The position numbers and the translations under genes were made by a program. Below, in pieces: positions 1 to 7,416 of a stretch of DNA of 64,000 bases. The first letter of the stretch is position 1. Every line of letters starts with the position of its first letter. Below the pieces are notes generated by a model. That model was not told the DNA's origin and searched no databases. It saw nothing but the letters and a program-made list of their open reading frames with translations. Source of the stretch: Thalassotalea sp. (GTDB lineage Bacteria; Pseudomonadota; Gammaproteobacteria; Enterobacterales; Alteromonadaceae); the NCBI GenBank assembly GCA_022448425.1, contig JAKVCY010000014.1:20774-84773 (forward strand). The letters run 5' to 3'.

Positions 1-1
1 T

Positions 2-997
2 CCTGCGAAACCGCCTGAGAAACGTCAAGGTCGTGGTTTTAGTGAAGACAATCCGTATGCATTCCAGTACCACTACTTTAACAACACACAACCTGAAAAT
101 GTCGGCTTTATGGAAGACATTCGTGCACTCATGGATAAGTACCCAAGCGTAGTCACGTTAGGTGAGATTTCTTCTGAAGATTCACTACTTACCATGTCGC
201 AATACACGAAAGGTGATAAGCGTTTACACATGGCGTACAGCTTTGAGTTGCTGACAGAAGACTCATCACCTCAGTACATTCGTCAAACGATTGAAGAGTT
301 AGAAGCTAATCTATCAGATGGCTGGCCGTGTTGGGCGATTGGTAACCATGACGTACAGCGCGTTGCGACACGTTGGAATAAAGTGGATAAATCAACTGCA
401 AACCCTGCGCAAGTTAAGATGTTTAATGCTATGTTAGCTTCGCTGCGTGGCAGTATTTGTAGTTACCAAGGTGAAGAGCTTGGGTTGGTTGAAGCTGAAA
501 TTGCGTTTGAGCAACTTCAAGACCCATACGGGATCACTTTCTGGCCAAACTTCAAAGGCCGTGACGGTTGTCGTACACCTATGCCATGGGAAAGTGACGC
601 GAAACAAGGCGGTTTCTCTGAAGGTGATGACACTTGGTTACCTGTAGTTGAACCGCACAAGGCACATGCAGTTGCAGTACAAGAAGCTGATGCCAATTCA
701 CCATTAGCACATTACAGAACGTTTATGCATTGGCGTAAAACACAACCTGTAATCATGTATGGTGACATTGAATTCTTAGATGCACCTGAAGATGTTTTAT
801 TGGTTGTTAGAAGTTATGAAGGACAGTCAGTATTAGCGGCTTTCAACTTCTCAGATAAGCCTCAGCAAGTTCATTTAAGTGCTAACATGACTTTATCTGC
901 ATTAGATGGACATGGCTTCGAAGCGACTGACATTAACGGTCAAGAACTTACATTAGAAGGTTTCCAAGCAGCATTTTTCGACTGCAAGGTAAAGTAG
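2..997 (+). CDS. GH13 alpha-glucosidase / alpha-amylase family enzyme, C-terminal part (5' end outside window)
   Basis: The reading frame is open from base 2, so the gene begins before the window. The visible ~331 residues are the C-terminal part of a GH13 glycoside hydrolase that cleaves alpha-glucosidic bonds. The LGEISSED segment carries the expected acid/base Glu and AIGNHDVQRV is conserved region IV with the transition-state Asp. A beta-sandwich C-terminal domain follows and the protein ends in DCKVK. A shortened second copy of the last ~226 bases lies at 3765-3917, so the 3' end of this gene is a rearrangement point. The family is clear; substrate (maltose, isomaltose, sucrose) cannot be told from this half. 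Confidence 0.88.
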   Translation, partial: PAKPPEKRQGRGFSEDNPYAFQYHYFNNTQPENVGFMEDIRALMDKYPSVVTLGEISSEDSLLTMSQYTKGDKRLHMAYSFELLTEDSSPQYIRQTIEELEANLSDGWPCWAIGNHDVQRVATRWNKVDKSTANPAQVKMFNAMLASLRGSICSYQGEELGLVEAEIAFEQLQDPYGITFWPNFKGRDGCRTPMPWESDAKQGGFSEGDDTWLPVVEPHKAHAVAVQEADANSPLAHYRTFMHWRKTQPVIMYGDIEFLDAPEDVLLVVRSYEGQSVLAAFNFSDKPQQVHLSANMTLSALDGHGFEATDINGQELTLEGFQAAFFDCKVK

Positions 998-1049
998 GAT
1001 CTGCTGCGATAAGGGAAAATATTCTTTTTTAAGAAGCCAATACTAAATC

Positions 1050-1087
1050 AAAGGTGTAAGCAGTAAATCCTAACTTCTTGCACCTTT
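1050..1087. terminator. Hairpin between GH13 gene and leftward peptide array
   Basis: AAAGGTGTAAG at 1050-1060 pairs with CTTGCACCTTT at 1077-1087 (11 bp, one G.U). There is no strong T-run on the + side, so it may be a weak or bidirectional terminator. Confidence 0.4.
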
Positions 1088-1130
1088 ATGTTGTAGTGTA
1101 TGGGAAATAGAAATAACTCACCACTACCCC

Positions 1131-1322
1131 CTAATTATTCGCTCTATTTTTTGAGAGTGTATCTAGCACTTTACTAACCAAAAAAAATACCAAAACAAAA
1201 ATAGATATGTCTATTATAAAGTCAGCAACTCCGCTGTCTTTCGAAAGTGAAAAATCAAAAAGAAAATAAGTTGTTCTAGTTATTATGTAAGTAATTAAAA
1301 TTTTAATTAGTAAATTATTCAT
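1131..1322 (-). CDS. Small membrane protein, putative immunity protein
   Basis: This 63-residue protein has two hydrophobic segments (about residues 4-22 and 34-52) and a charged C-terminus (SKNRANN). No family recognised. It lies just downstream, on the same strand, of a double-glycine peptide gene (1375-1569). Small membrane proteins directly after bacteriocin precursors are commonly immunity proteins, so that role is inferred from position alone. Confidence 0.5.
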   Translation of the reverse strand: MNNLLIKILITYIITRTTYFLFDFSLSKDSGVADFIIDISIFVLVFFLVSKVLDTLSKNRANN

Positions 1323-1374
1323 GATATTCCCTGTGAAAAGGAAGATGTGACTCTTCCTTCAAATTAGTTTAGCC

Positions 1375-1569
1375 TTAAAGGGTTCCGAATCCGGCTCCTG
1401 CGGGCGGCATTTCGGGATTACTTCTCCAACCATTCTCGACTGACTCAATTAAATGATCATTATAGCTTTCTAAAGCATAGTCTATAGCGTGCCCAATCGC
1501 CCAGCCAGCAACGTACTGCCAGTATCCACCATTTATTGCTTCAATTTCATTTACGTTTAATTCACGCAT
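1375..1569 (-). CDS. Double-glycine leader peptide, bacteriocin-like precursor
   Basis: This 64-residue peptide has the leader MRELNVNEIEAINGG, shared almost unchanged with five other genes here, and a 49-residue predicted mature part. The leader type (hydrophilic, E-rich, ending in GG) is the substrate of C39 peptidase exporters such as CvaB/LagD. The mature part begins YWQYVAGWAIGHAIDY and ends in a Pro/Gly-rich tail without cysteines. It resembles class II bacteriocins or microcins in layout; no known peptide is recognised. The C39 exporter is at 7417-9612. Confidence 0.75.
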   Translation of the reverse strand: MRELNVNEIEAINGGYWQYVAGWAIGHAIDYALESYNDHLIESVENGWRSNPEMPPAGAGFGTL

Positions 1570-1649
1570 TAGCTTTGGAGTGACTCATTGTTTGACTCCT
1601 TTTTATGCTCAGTTTCATGTACAAGCCCAAGTTACTGTTTTAATTAGAG

Positions 1650-1747
1650 CAAAGTGGTGAGAATGAGACGCATCTGTAACCGCCCCCTTTTACTCGCTGA
1701 ACAAAGTAGTGAGAATGAGACGCATCTGTCACCGCCCCCTTTTACTC
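1650..1747. repeat. Two tandem copies of a 46-bp repeat (third copy at 3710-3755)
   Basis: CAAAGTRGTGAGAATGAGAC and the following bases occur at 1650-1695 and 1702-1747, differing at two positions and separated by 6 bp. A third copy at 3710-3755 lies upstream of another precursor gene. The sequence just left of each cluster (1569-1632 and 3661-3709) is also similar. The repeats mark a duplicated upstream block of the precursor genes. Function unknown. Confidence 0.8.
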
Positions 1748-1948
1748 CTGTCCTTTTACTCTCACGGCATGAAATTGAAATCAATCCAGCGTCCCGCAAA
1801 AAGTACGTAAGAGTTCGAAGTTATATGAGCAATAATCGTGTAACTGGTGTTTGCTGTCTTTAGTCTCACGACTCCCAAAAGCAAACTGTAAATTAGGAGC
1901 AAAATCACCTGTTTCTTACTGGGGCTAATTCCATTGCTCCGATGCACG

Positions 1949-2347
1949 TTATGTATACCTTCTTATCATGATAAACGAGAAAGCTAGAGAAAAACAAAAG
2001 CACCCAAAAAACAATAACCATAAATTTATTTGACCTAAATATAGGGTAAATACCGCTATAGTAGCTAAAGAAAAAGTACTAACTATAAACATAGATAGAA
2101 GCGACTTATCTGTTTGCTCTGTAACAATTTTTTGATCTCTAAACAAAAATGCTAACAGCTTTAAAAAAGGAAGTTTTGAAAAATCCTTTTCTAGTTTCGT
2201 ACCTCCTTCAAACTGATATAACCGCGCTGATACTAATATCGCAAGTAAAGCGAAAAACACTGAAACTGTCATTGAATCCTTACTTGCAGAAATATAGGAA
2301 AGATTCATTGAGAAGGCTATGTACAAATAAACATTCAATTTTGTCAT
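1949..2347 (-). CDS. Multi-spanning membrane protein, putative immunity protein
   Basis: This 132-residue protein has about four hydrophobic stretches: roughly residues 4-18, 25-41, 83-102 and 106-125. It ends in MIRRYT. No family recognised. It sits in the leftward array of double-glycine peptide genes, following the degraded peptide gene at 2399-2509, so an immunity role is suggested by context only. A poorly supported 61-codon ORF downstream (1762-1947) is not called. Confidence 0.5.
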   Translation of the reverse strand: MTKLNVYLYIAFSMNLSYISASKDSMTVSVFFALLAILVSARLYQFEGGTKLEKDFSKLPFLKLLAFLFRDQKIVTEQTDKSLLSMFIVSTFSLATIAVFTLYLGQINLWLLFFGCFCFSLAFSFIMIRRYT

Positions 2348-2398
2348 TTTATTTATCTCTAAAAATGGCTCTTTGATAAAACAAAGAGCCAGAGTGGA

Positions 2399-2509
2399 TT
2401 AAGATTGTTTAGCTTCGATTTGAACCATAACACTGTCAATACCGCCAACAACAGCACCTACTACTCCGAAAATGTGATGTCCTTTTGCTGAAACGTTTTT
2501 TATCGGCTT
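2399..2509 (-). pseudogene. Degenerate small-peptide gene (probable precursor remnant)
   Basis: Read leftward, the frame ending at 2399 encodes a Gly/Val-rich tail (HHIFGVVGAVVGGIDSVMVQ, then IEAKQS) like a bacteriocin core, but has no start codon and no leader. ATG codons just upstream are in another frame that stops after a few tens of codons. A frameshifted or decayed precursor gene fits best. No intact product is expected. Confidence 0.4.
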
Positions 2510-2648
2510 TCATTGTCATGAACCTTGCTCGTTTAAGTTCCATCAAAGACAGCATATGATGGAAAACCCAAAAAGCTGTGTGGTCAGACAATGTTGGGAA
2601 AATTAGTCTTTGGTTACAAATTATTCGAGTCTGACTTTGCCCTGAGGT

Positions 2649-2807
2649 TTAGTGCTTTTCACTAGCTTCTTTTGTTGATGCTTTATTATCACTATGTGCC
2701 TCCTTGAATCCCTGATATATACCACCAACGGCAATGAATAAAATAATAACCAAAAAAAAGTAGCCTAGCTTCTTAGCTACTCTAAGATAAGATTTTTCTG
2801 ATTTCAT
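2649..2807 (-). CDS. Single-pass small membrane protein in peptide array
   Basis: The ATG at 2807 is chosen because a GAGGG Shine-Dalgarno lies about 5 bases upstream; an upstream ATG at 2837 lacks one. The 52-residue product has a basic N-terminus (MKSEKSYLRVAKKLG), one hydrophobic helix (about residues 12-29) and a charged tail. It follows two double-glycine peptide genes on the same strand. It could be an immunity or accessory protein; no family recognised. Confidence 0.5.
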   Translation of the reverse strand: MKSEKSYLRVAKKLGYFFLVIILFIAVGGIYQGFKEAHSDNKASTKEASEKH

Positions 2808-2857
2808 ATATCCCTCACAAATAATAGGGAGTAACAACCCCCTATTAACAAGTTAAT

Positions 2858-3031
2858 CTAATGTTCGTCACACACTACTTCGTGAATAAGTGCTCCAATT
2901 GCTTTCAGTCCTTCCCAGGCTTTATCAAGGGTTTCTGAAGTAACATCAGCCCAATTTCTCCCTGTGGTTGTTTCACTGCTATCGGAACCACCAACAACTA
3001 TCTGTGTTTCTTCTAATGTAAGTAGTTTCAT
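2858..3031 (-). CDS. Double-glycine leader peptide of divergent type (57 aa)
   Basis: Translation from 3031 gives leader MKLLTLEETQIVVGG, then a 42-residue mature part starting SDSSETTTGRNWADV and ending VVCDEH, stop at 2858-2860. The leader has the usual features (LxxxE, hydrophobic residues at -4/-3, GG) but not the MREL consensus of its neighbours. The core has one cysteine. An AGGA-type ribosome site precedes it. It lies 17 bases after the stop of the 3049-3231 precursor, so the two may form a two-peptide pair. Confidence 0.7.
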   Translation of the reverse strand: MKLLTLEETQIVVGGSDSSETTTGRNWADVTSETLDKAWEGLKAIGALIHEVVCDEH

Positions 3032-3048
3032 TCGATGTTTTTCCTTTC

Positions 3049-3231
3049 TTAATCGTCGGACTCATGTGCTTCCATGTAACCCGCAGCTATTCCACCAGCG
3101 ATAAGTATAACGCCAACTACTACTGCCGCTGGGTGCGCTATACGAACTAGTGCCTGACCAGCAGCTTTAGCAGCTCCAGCCGCGCTGCCACCGTTTACAA
3201 CTTCAATTTCATTTACGCTTAATTCACGCAT
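3049..3231 (-). CDS. Double-glycine leader peptide, Gly/Ala-rich core
   Basis: This 60-residue peptide has leader MRELSVNEIEVVNGG and an Ala/Gly-rich amphipathic core with a strongly hydrophobic stretch (about residues 36-51), ending in acidic ESDD. This is the composition of class II microcin/bacteriocin cores. An AAGGAGAT ribosome site lies 5 bases before the ATG. A structured leader (3249-3400) precedes it and a second precursor follows at 2858-3031. Confidence 0.75.
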   Translation of the reverse strand: MRELSVNEIEVVNGGSAAGAAKAAGQALVRIAHPAAVVVGVILIAGGIAAGYMEAHESDD

Positions 3232-3248
3232 TGTTTATCTCCTTATTA

Positions 3249-3400
3249 CCGACCATTAATGTTGTTTAGTAGGTCGGGTTATTGATTTACTCTCTTTAAT
3301 CCTGCAAAGAGAGGGTTGTTTAAGCTAAATTGAGCTGTTCTCGCTAAAGGTTACTCAATTCAGCTTTTTCGTGCACAGTGAACGTTAAAATTCGCTGTGC
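3249..3400 (-). promoter_or_regulatory. Structured leader RNA upstream of a precursor gene (copy A)
   Basis: Four hairpins lie between two peptide genes: 3373-3378/3395-3400; a 12-bp stem 3323-3334/3354-3365; 3290-3297/3306-3313; and CCGACC 3249-3254/GGTCGG 3272-3277 next to the ribosome site. The same order occurs at 4910-5063 and 10728-10862. The 12-bp stem differs in sequence but stays paired, and the loop motif CTAAAGG/TTTA and ATTAATGTTG are kept. Likely a transcription or translation control element; it could also be a processing site or partial terminator between two genes. Confidence 0.55.
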
Positions 3401-3424
3401 AAGAACCATAGAAAGCTAAAGCTA

Positions 3425-3661
3425 TTAAGAAGCTTTCTGATAGTTTTCTTTTAGCTGGGCTAGCAGTTGATTCAGGAAGTCGTAATTACTACTAAAAGTA
3501 CTGCCTAGTGTGGAAGCGAACTGAGCAAAGCCCATGGTATAGCCAAATCCAAACTGACTTGTACCGGCTTGAGTCTGCTGAAATTTTCTCCAGCTAGCTT
3601 CGCCTCGCTCTAGTAGGCCGCCATTAACTTGTTCCATTTCATTTGTGTTTAATTCACGCAT
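3425..3661 (-). CDS. Double-glycine leader peptide, 78-aa family copy A
   Basis: The start at 3661 gives leader MRELNTNEMEQVNGG; an upstream ATG at 3733 would add 24 unrelated residues and is not used. The 63-residue core (LLERGEASWRKFQQ... ending ENYQKAS) is Gln-, Ser- and Phe-rich and has no cysteine. It is nearly identical to 5086-5322, differing at seven residues, and the identity continues into the flanking DNA, so one is a recent duplicate. The core lacks the GxxxG-rich hydrophobic look of the neighbouring peptides and may have a different role. Confidence 0.75.
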   Translation of the reverse strand: MRELNTNEMEQVNGGLLERGEASWRKFQQTQAGTSQFGFGYTMGFAQFASTLGSTFSSNYDFLNQLLAQLKENYQKAS

Positions 3662-3709
3662 TAGCTTTGGAGTGACTCCTTTTATGCTTAGTTTCACGTA
3701 CAAGCCGAA

Positions 3710-3755
3710 CAAAGTAGTGAGAATGAGACGCATCTGTCACCGACCCCTTTTACTT
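3710..3755. repeat. Third copy of the 46-bp repeat
   Basis: It matches 1702-1747 at all but two positions and lies immediately before the GH13 remnant (3765-3917), close to a recombination junction. Confidence 0.75.
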
Positions 3756-3764
3756 TCTTTTACT

Positions 3765-3917
3765 TTGAATTCTTAGATGCACCTGAAGATGTTTTATTGG
3801 TTGTGCTAACATGACTTTATCTGCATTAGATGGACATGGCTTCGAAGCGACAGACATTAACGGTCAAGAACTTACATTAGCAGGCTTCCAAGCAGCATTT
3901 TTCGACTGCAAGGTAAA
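3765..3917 (+). pseudogene. Duplicated 3' end of the GH13 alpha-glucosidase gene
   Basis: Bases 3765-3917 match 768-993 except for a 73-bp internal deletion (equivalent of 808-880) and a few substitutions. The remnant frame would end DCKVNG at 3923, unlike the DCKVK end of the longer copy. A terminator-like hairpin follows at 4024. This is either the displaced original gene end after an insertion of 998-3764, or a copied fragment. Confidence 0.9.
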
Positions 3918-4023
3918 TGGCTAAGAGCTGTGATTTAATTCAGTTAATTAGTCTATGTAGCAATAGGCTAAGTTAGATTGAGTTACGTATCCTGAAGCTC
4001 AAGTGCAAAAGTTTGAAAGTATT

Positions 4024-4050
4024 AAAAGGCGCCTAGTTGGCGTCTTTTTT
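4024..4050 (+). terminator. Rho-independent terminator after the GH13 remnant
   Basis: AAGGCGCC pairs with GGCGTCTT across a 5-base loop and is followed by a T-run. It points rightward and overlaps the 3' end of the leftward ORF 4033-4266. It was probably the native terminator of the alpha-glucosidase gene. Confidence 0.7.
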
Positions 4051-4266
4051 ATGCCTCTTCATATTTTCTCTAACGAGAGAGGGACCGCTGTTTAAACCGT
4101 GCCATAAAAAATTTGAAACGAGAGTTACAAACATCGCAATTATCGCTACTGTCAATAATTCACTGTATGTCGGAACGGCCTCAAGCGCTTTGAGTTCTCT
4201 TAAACAGTGAATTAAGAATATTGAGATAAAAATATTAATAAAAAGTGCGGTTGATTGTTTGTTCAT
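4033..4266 (-). CDS. Small membrane protein, putative immunity protein
   Basis: This 77-residue protein has two hydrophobic segments (about residues 7-22 and 36-54) and a basic tail (KRHKKDAN). The last codons run through a rightward terminator hairpin. It follows the membrane protein gene 4403-4600 in the leftward array. No family recognised; the immunity role is inferred from position. Confidence 0.45.
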   Translation of the reverse strand: MNKQSTALFINIFISIFLIHCLRELKALEAVPTYSELLTVAIIAMFVTLVSNFLWHGLNSGPSLVRENMKRHKKDAN

Positions 4267-4402
4267 TGTGATGTCCTTTTATTCATAGCCTCATTGCGAA
4301 TGGCTAATTCCTTTTGGTTACATGTTTTCGTTTACATTCTATTTGTTCACTACAATCATTTTCTTAAATTTGCTACTACTCTCTTTTAAGAATAGAAGCC
4401 AT

Positions 4403-4600
4403 TTACTGAGAAAGTCTTTTTAAAATAAAATGATCAAACAAAGTAAAAAAGAACGTAAAATATAATGCACCCCAAGCTATTTCTTCGAAATTTTTATATG
4501 GCGATTCAATAAAAGTAGTTAAACTTGCTACCTGCTCTAACAATAATAAAGAAACAAAAAAACCCAGAAAGTATAGACCAGCTATTTTTAATATTTTCAT
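4403..4600 (-). CDS. Small membrane protein, putative immunity protein
   Basis: This 65-residue protein has hydrophobic helices at about residues 5-24 and 43-58 and a basic end (LKRLSQ). It lies directly downstream of the Gly/Ala-rich precursor at 4662-4892. The pairing of precursor and small two-helix protein is seen repeatedly in this array. No family recognised. Confidence 0.5.
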   Translation of the reverse strand: MKILKIAGLYFLGFFVSLLLLEQVASLTTFIESPYKNFEEIAWGALYFTFFFTLFDHFILKRLSQ

Positions 4601-4661
4601 ATGTTTACCTTTTGATTAAACCTTTCAAATTAGGCTTTGGCAATACCAAAGCCTAGCACTG

Positions 4662-4892
4662 TTATTTCATTGCATGTCGAATTATGACTAATGCACCACC
4701 AAGGGCGGCACCAAATAAAGCTCCGCCAATACCGCCAAGAAGGCCACGTGCAGCTCCAGAGGCAGCACCTCTAGCAACGCCTCCCAAAAAGCCAAGTGTA
4801 CCTCCTTGAGCCGCGCCACCTGCAACTTCACCCGCTGGAGCTATGTCTCCACCATTTACTGCTTCAATTTCATTTACGTTTAATTCACGCAT
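4662..4892 (-). CDS. Double-glycine leader peptide, Gly/Ala-rich microcin-like precursor
   Basis: This 76-residue peptide has leader MRELNVNEIEAVNGG and a core made almost entirely of Gly and Ala with GxxxG spacing (for example GGIGGALFGAALGGALVII), ending in IIRHAMK. Such cores are typical of colicin V-like and two-peptide class II bacteriocins that insert in membranes. It has a strong ribosome site and a structured leader upstream (4910-5063). The next two downstream genes encode small membrane proteins. Confidence 0.8.
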   Translation of the reverse strand: MRELNVNEIEAVNGGDIAPAGEVAGGAAQGGTLGFLGGVARGAASGAARGLLGGIGGALFGAALGGALVIIRHAMK

Positions 4893-4909
4893 TGTTTATC
4901 TCCTTATTA

Positions 4910-5063
4910 CCGACCATTAATGTTGTTTAGTAAGTCGGGTTATTGATTTACTCTCTTTAATCCTGCAAAGAGAGGGTTGTTAAAGCTAAACTGAGCTGTT
5001 CTCGCTAAAGGTTTTACTCAGGTCAGCTTTTTCGTGCATGGCGAACTTTGAAGCTCGCTTTGC
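4910..5063 (-). promoter_or_regulatory. Structured leader RNA upstream of a precursor gene (copy B)
   Basis: This is a close relative of 3249-3400 within a ~430-bp duplication (3231-3661 versus 4892-5322). The central 12-bp stem is 4984-4995/5017-5028. Relative to copy A one base pair has changed on both arms (T-A to C-G), while another change breaks a pair. The loop CGCTAAAGG is kept. Role inferred, not shown. Confidence 0.5.
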
Positions 5064-5085
5064 AAGAATCTTAGAAAGCTAGCTG

Positions 5086-5322
5086 TTAAGAGGCTTTCTG
5101 ATAGTTGTCTTTTAGCTGGGCTAGCAGTTGGTTCAGAAAGTCGTAATTACTACTAAAAGTACTGCCTAGTGTGGAAGCGAACTGAGCAAAGCTCATGGTA
5201 TAGCCAAATCCAAACTGACTTGCACCCGCTTGACTCTGCTGAAATTTGCTCCAGCGAGCTTCGCCTCGCTCTAGTAGGCCGCCATTTACTTGTTCCATTT
5301 CATTTGTGTTTAATTCACGCAT
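5086..5322 (-). CDS. Double-glycine leader peptide, 78-aa family copy B
   Basis: Leader MRELNTNEMEQVNGG and the core are nearly identical to 3425-3661. It is the first gene of the leftward array, and the sequence upstream (5323-5420) probably holds the array promoter. Differences from copy A are scattered substitutions with the frame intact, which suggests both copies are or were functional. Confidence 0.75.
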   Translation of the reverse strand: MRELNTNEMEQVNGGLLERGEARWSKFQQSQAGASQFGFGYTMSFAQFASTLGSTFSSNYDFLNQLLAQLKDNYQKAS

Positions 5323-6109
5323 TAGCTTAATCTCCGTATTAATTTAGCTTTTAGATTGCTGTCTATATTTCTCGTCACTGTAAAAGCCAATACTCTGAAG
5401 ACTAAAAATTTTTGTTCCTAGCTTTAAGCGATATAAAGCTGAAAGAACAAATTAATCACTACAAAGTTATGGCTTTCATTTGGCAAAATCATGAGAACAG
5501 CGCGAAGCATTGTCTGCATTTCGTCAGACTAATTTCTTTATCTAGCTATCTAATTCAGTTGCCACACTTTTTTAACGGCGTTACACAACTATCGACAGTA
5601 TTCGATACAGTGTTTACCTTGAGGTCGGTTTTTTAGGTAATCTAAACAATATCTTTTTGCAGTAGCTTTAACGCATATATACGCATGCTAGGCTCAAGAG
5701 GTTGATTAGACAAAGAGGAAGTAAACTTCCATATTTTTGTCATCAACGGTTATGTCTTACTAAGTTTGTTAGTTTGAGTAGGGCATTACTTAAATGCTTA
5801 CTCTAAAATACTTAATCGACTTACCTTATGACATCGACTTACCTTATGACTACATTCATCCTTGAATCTGTACGTTTTTAGTACAATAAAAATTGCTTGT
5901 CAAGTACAAAACATATTTTGATTTGCTCTGGCGAGGACTTAATCCAAGCAAATTAGATCTAAATATGCAAAGCCAGAAAGCTGCAAAGCCTTATCAAAGG
6001 CAGGGAAAAAATATAAGTCGTAAGCGTTAGTAATTCGCTGATAAATCGAAATAAAGAGAACTAAGCAACAGTGAAGTGTTGAGCAAAGAAAGGTAAACAA
6101 ACTAAATTA
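5323..6109. other. Gene-poor spacer between peptide array and broken cca
   Basis: I see no convincing gene here. A 74-codon ORF (5412-5636) starts with TTG, has no ribosome site and no recognisable features. The left ~100 bases should contain the promoter of the leftward array. The stretch contains an exact 18-bp tandem duplication at 5815-5850. Confidence 0.5.
5815..5850. repeat. 18-bp exact tandem duplication
   Basis: ATCGACTTACCTTATGAC occurs at 5815-5832 and again at 5833-5850 with no spacer. No gene or known site overlaps it. Confidence 0.85.
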
Positions 6110-6137
6110 CGCAGGCGTTTGGTACCTGCGATTTTTA
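6110..6137. terminator. Hairpin downstream of the cca 3' fragment
   Basis: CGCAGG 6110-6115 pairs with CCTGCG 6125-6130, followed by ATTTTTATT on the + strand. It lies past the leftward stop of cca at 6197 and may act for rightward or both directions. Confidence 0.45.
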
Positions 6138-6196
6138 TTGAAACTAGTGCGCCAGCACTTTATTGGTAGTTAAGTTCTACATTATGCCTGCGTTTA

Positions 6197-7258
6197 TTAT
6201 GATTTGAGAGCAGCAATTCTGGCAATTTTAGCTTCATCCATTGCCTCTTTAATGGCTTTTCCTTGGAGCCCTTTTTCAATAAAAGGCTTAGCTGTAATTT
6301 CACGCAGTTCGCCAGCGATATTGAGAAGGTAGTTTTTAAATTCGATACCGCTTTGTGTTTGATCTATCTTAGCCACGACGTTGCACTTAGCCGCAGCGTC
6401 ACACGTCGTTAGTATATCTGTCAAAAAACTTGAGTTTCTCAAATACTCACATTGTTCTAGCAGATTCAGAATAGCCTCGGGTTCCAGTAAAGGAGCGTTA
6501 AGCACATTGTGATGTAACTGACTCGTTTTGATGGCAAGTTTGGCGACACTATTAGGGATTTTTAGTCGCTTGGCTATTTGCTCGTTGATTACAGTGGAGG
6601 TGTACATTTTGTTATTTTGAGCTACTTCAGCCTCATTTGGTATAGGTTCAAGACAAAGTGCCGAGAATCTAATGGCCACTTCATTCGATAAGGCGACAGC
6701 TGATTGCAAAATTGGGAGTGTATTAACACCTTGCTCAAGGACGTTAGGAGCAACGCTATCTAAACTACAACGGGTGTTATTCATGTGCTCAGCCAACTCA
6801 GGCCAAATTGCTTGAATAGCCTGACACTGCTTGAGAATAAGAAAAAAAACTTCGGGGTTAGGATCTGTCAACGCCTTTTCCATCTCTTTCCAAATACGCT
6901 CAGCAGAAAGCGTTTCTAGCTCGCCACTGCGTGATATCTCTGTCATTAGCGATAAAGTTTCTGGTGCAACAGTGAATCCATATTGATGATATCGAGCAGC
7001 GAAACGTGCAACGCGAAGCACTCTCAGTGGGTCTTCATTAAACGCTGGAGAAACATGGCGAAGGATTCGATTCTCTAAATCCCTTAAGCCATCGTATGGA
7101 TCAATAATTTCGTTATTACTACTCATAGCCATCGCATTGACGGTTAAATCTCGACGAAGTAAATCTTGCTCTATGGTTACGTCTGGCTCTGAATAACATT
7201 CAAATCCTGTGTATCCTTCGCCTTTCTTTCTTTCAGTTCTCGCTAGTGCATACTCGTC
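6197..7258 (-). pseudogene. cca: Resident CCA tRNA nucleotidyltransferase gene, 3' part (split by element)
   Basis: From EYALARTERKKGEGYTG to the stop, this matches the middle and C-terminal parts of bacterial CCA-adding enzyme (RRDLTVNAMA, EDPLRVLRVARFAARY), which repairs or builds the tRNA 3' CCA end. The N-terminal nucleotide-binding part with GGAVRD and RDY is missing; it lies 12.2 kb away at 19486-19668. The open frame extends to 7318 only through element sequence. The HD phosphohydrolase motif of E. coli Cca is absent (LCLEPIP where LCHDLGK is expected). Without the catalytic carboxylates this fragment cannot be an active enzyme. Confidence 0.9.
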
Positions 7259-7261
7259 TAC

Positions 7262-7270
7262 TATTACACT
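7262..7270 (-). repeat. Left terminal inverted repeat of the element
   Basis: Read outward on the minus strand this is AGTGTAATA followed by GTAGACGAG and then cca sequence. Its mate is at 19474-19482. Confidence 0.6.
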
Positions 7271-7356
7271 TTTATTTGTATGAATGTAATGAAAAGCATT
7301 ATGGAACTTGGTCTTCAACGAATTTGATTGAGAAGTATCAAGTTAAAGCTAAAGCT

Positions 7357-7389
7357 GTGAAAAACTGAGTGCTAAATTTTATTTTTCAC
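7357..7389 (-). terminator. Hairpin after the C39 exporter gene
   Basis: GTGAAAAA (7357-7364) pairs with TTTTTCAC (7382-7389), 28 bases past the leftward exporter stop. It is a plausible terminator at the left end of the element's cargo transcript. Confidence 0.45.
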
Positions 7390-7416
7390 AACTTTATCCA
7401 CATATCATTCAATAAC

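Noticed and set aside
1650..1747. CRISPR-like array
   Set aside because: Only two adjacent copies with a 6-bp gap and a third 2 kb away; no spacer pattern and no cas genes.
1654..1863. 69-codon rightward ORF
   Set aside because: It is translation through the tandem 46-bp repeats, on the strand opposite to the array; the repeat explains it.
1762..1947. 61-codon leftward ORF after the 132-residue membrane protein
   Set aside because: Overlaps the repeat-associated region, no ribosome site seen and only weak hydrophobic character; the start almost abuts the upstream gene stop by chance.
5412..5636. 74-codon rightward ORF upstream of the peptide array
   Set aside because: TTG start, no ribosome site, no leader, membrane or domain features; probably chance in AT-rich spacer.
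6197..7318. The cca 3' fragment as a functional shortened enzyme
   Set aside because: It lacks the GG/RDxD nucleotidyltransferase core, which lies 12 kb away; a translated product could not add nucleotides.
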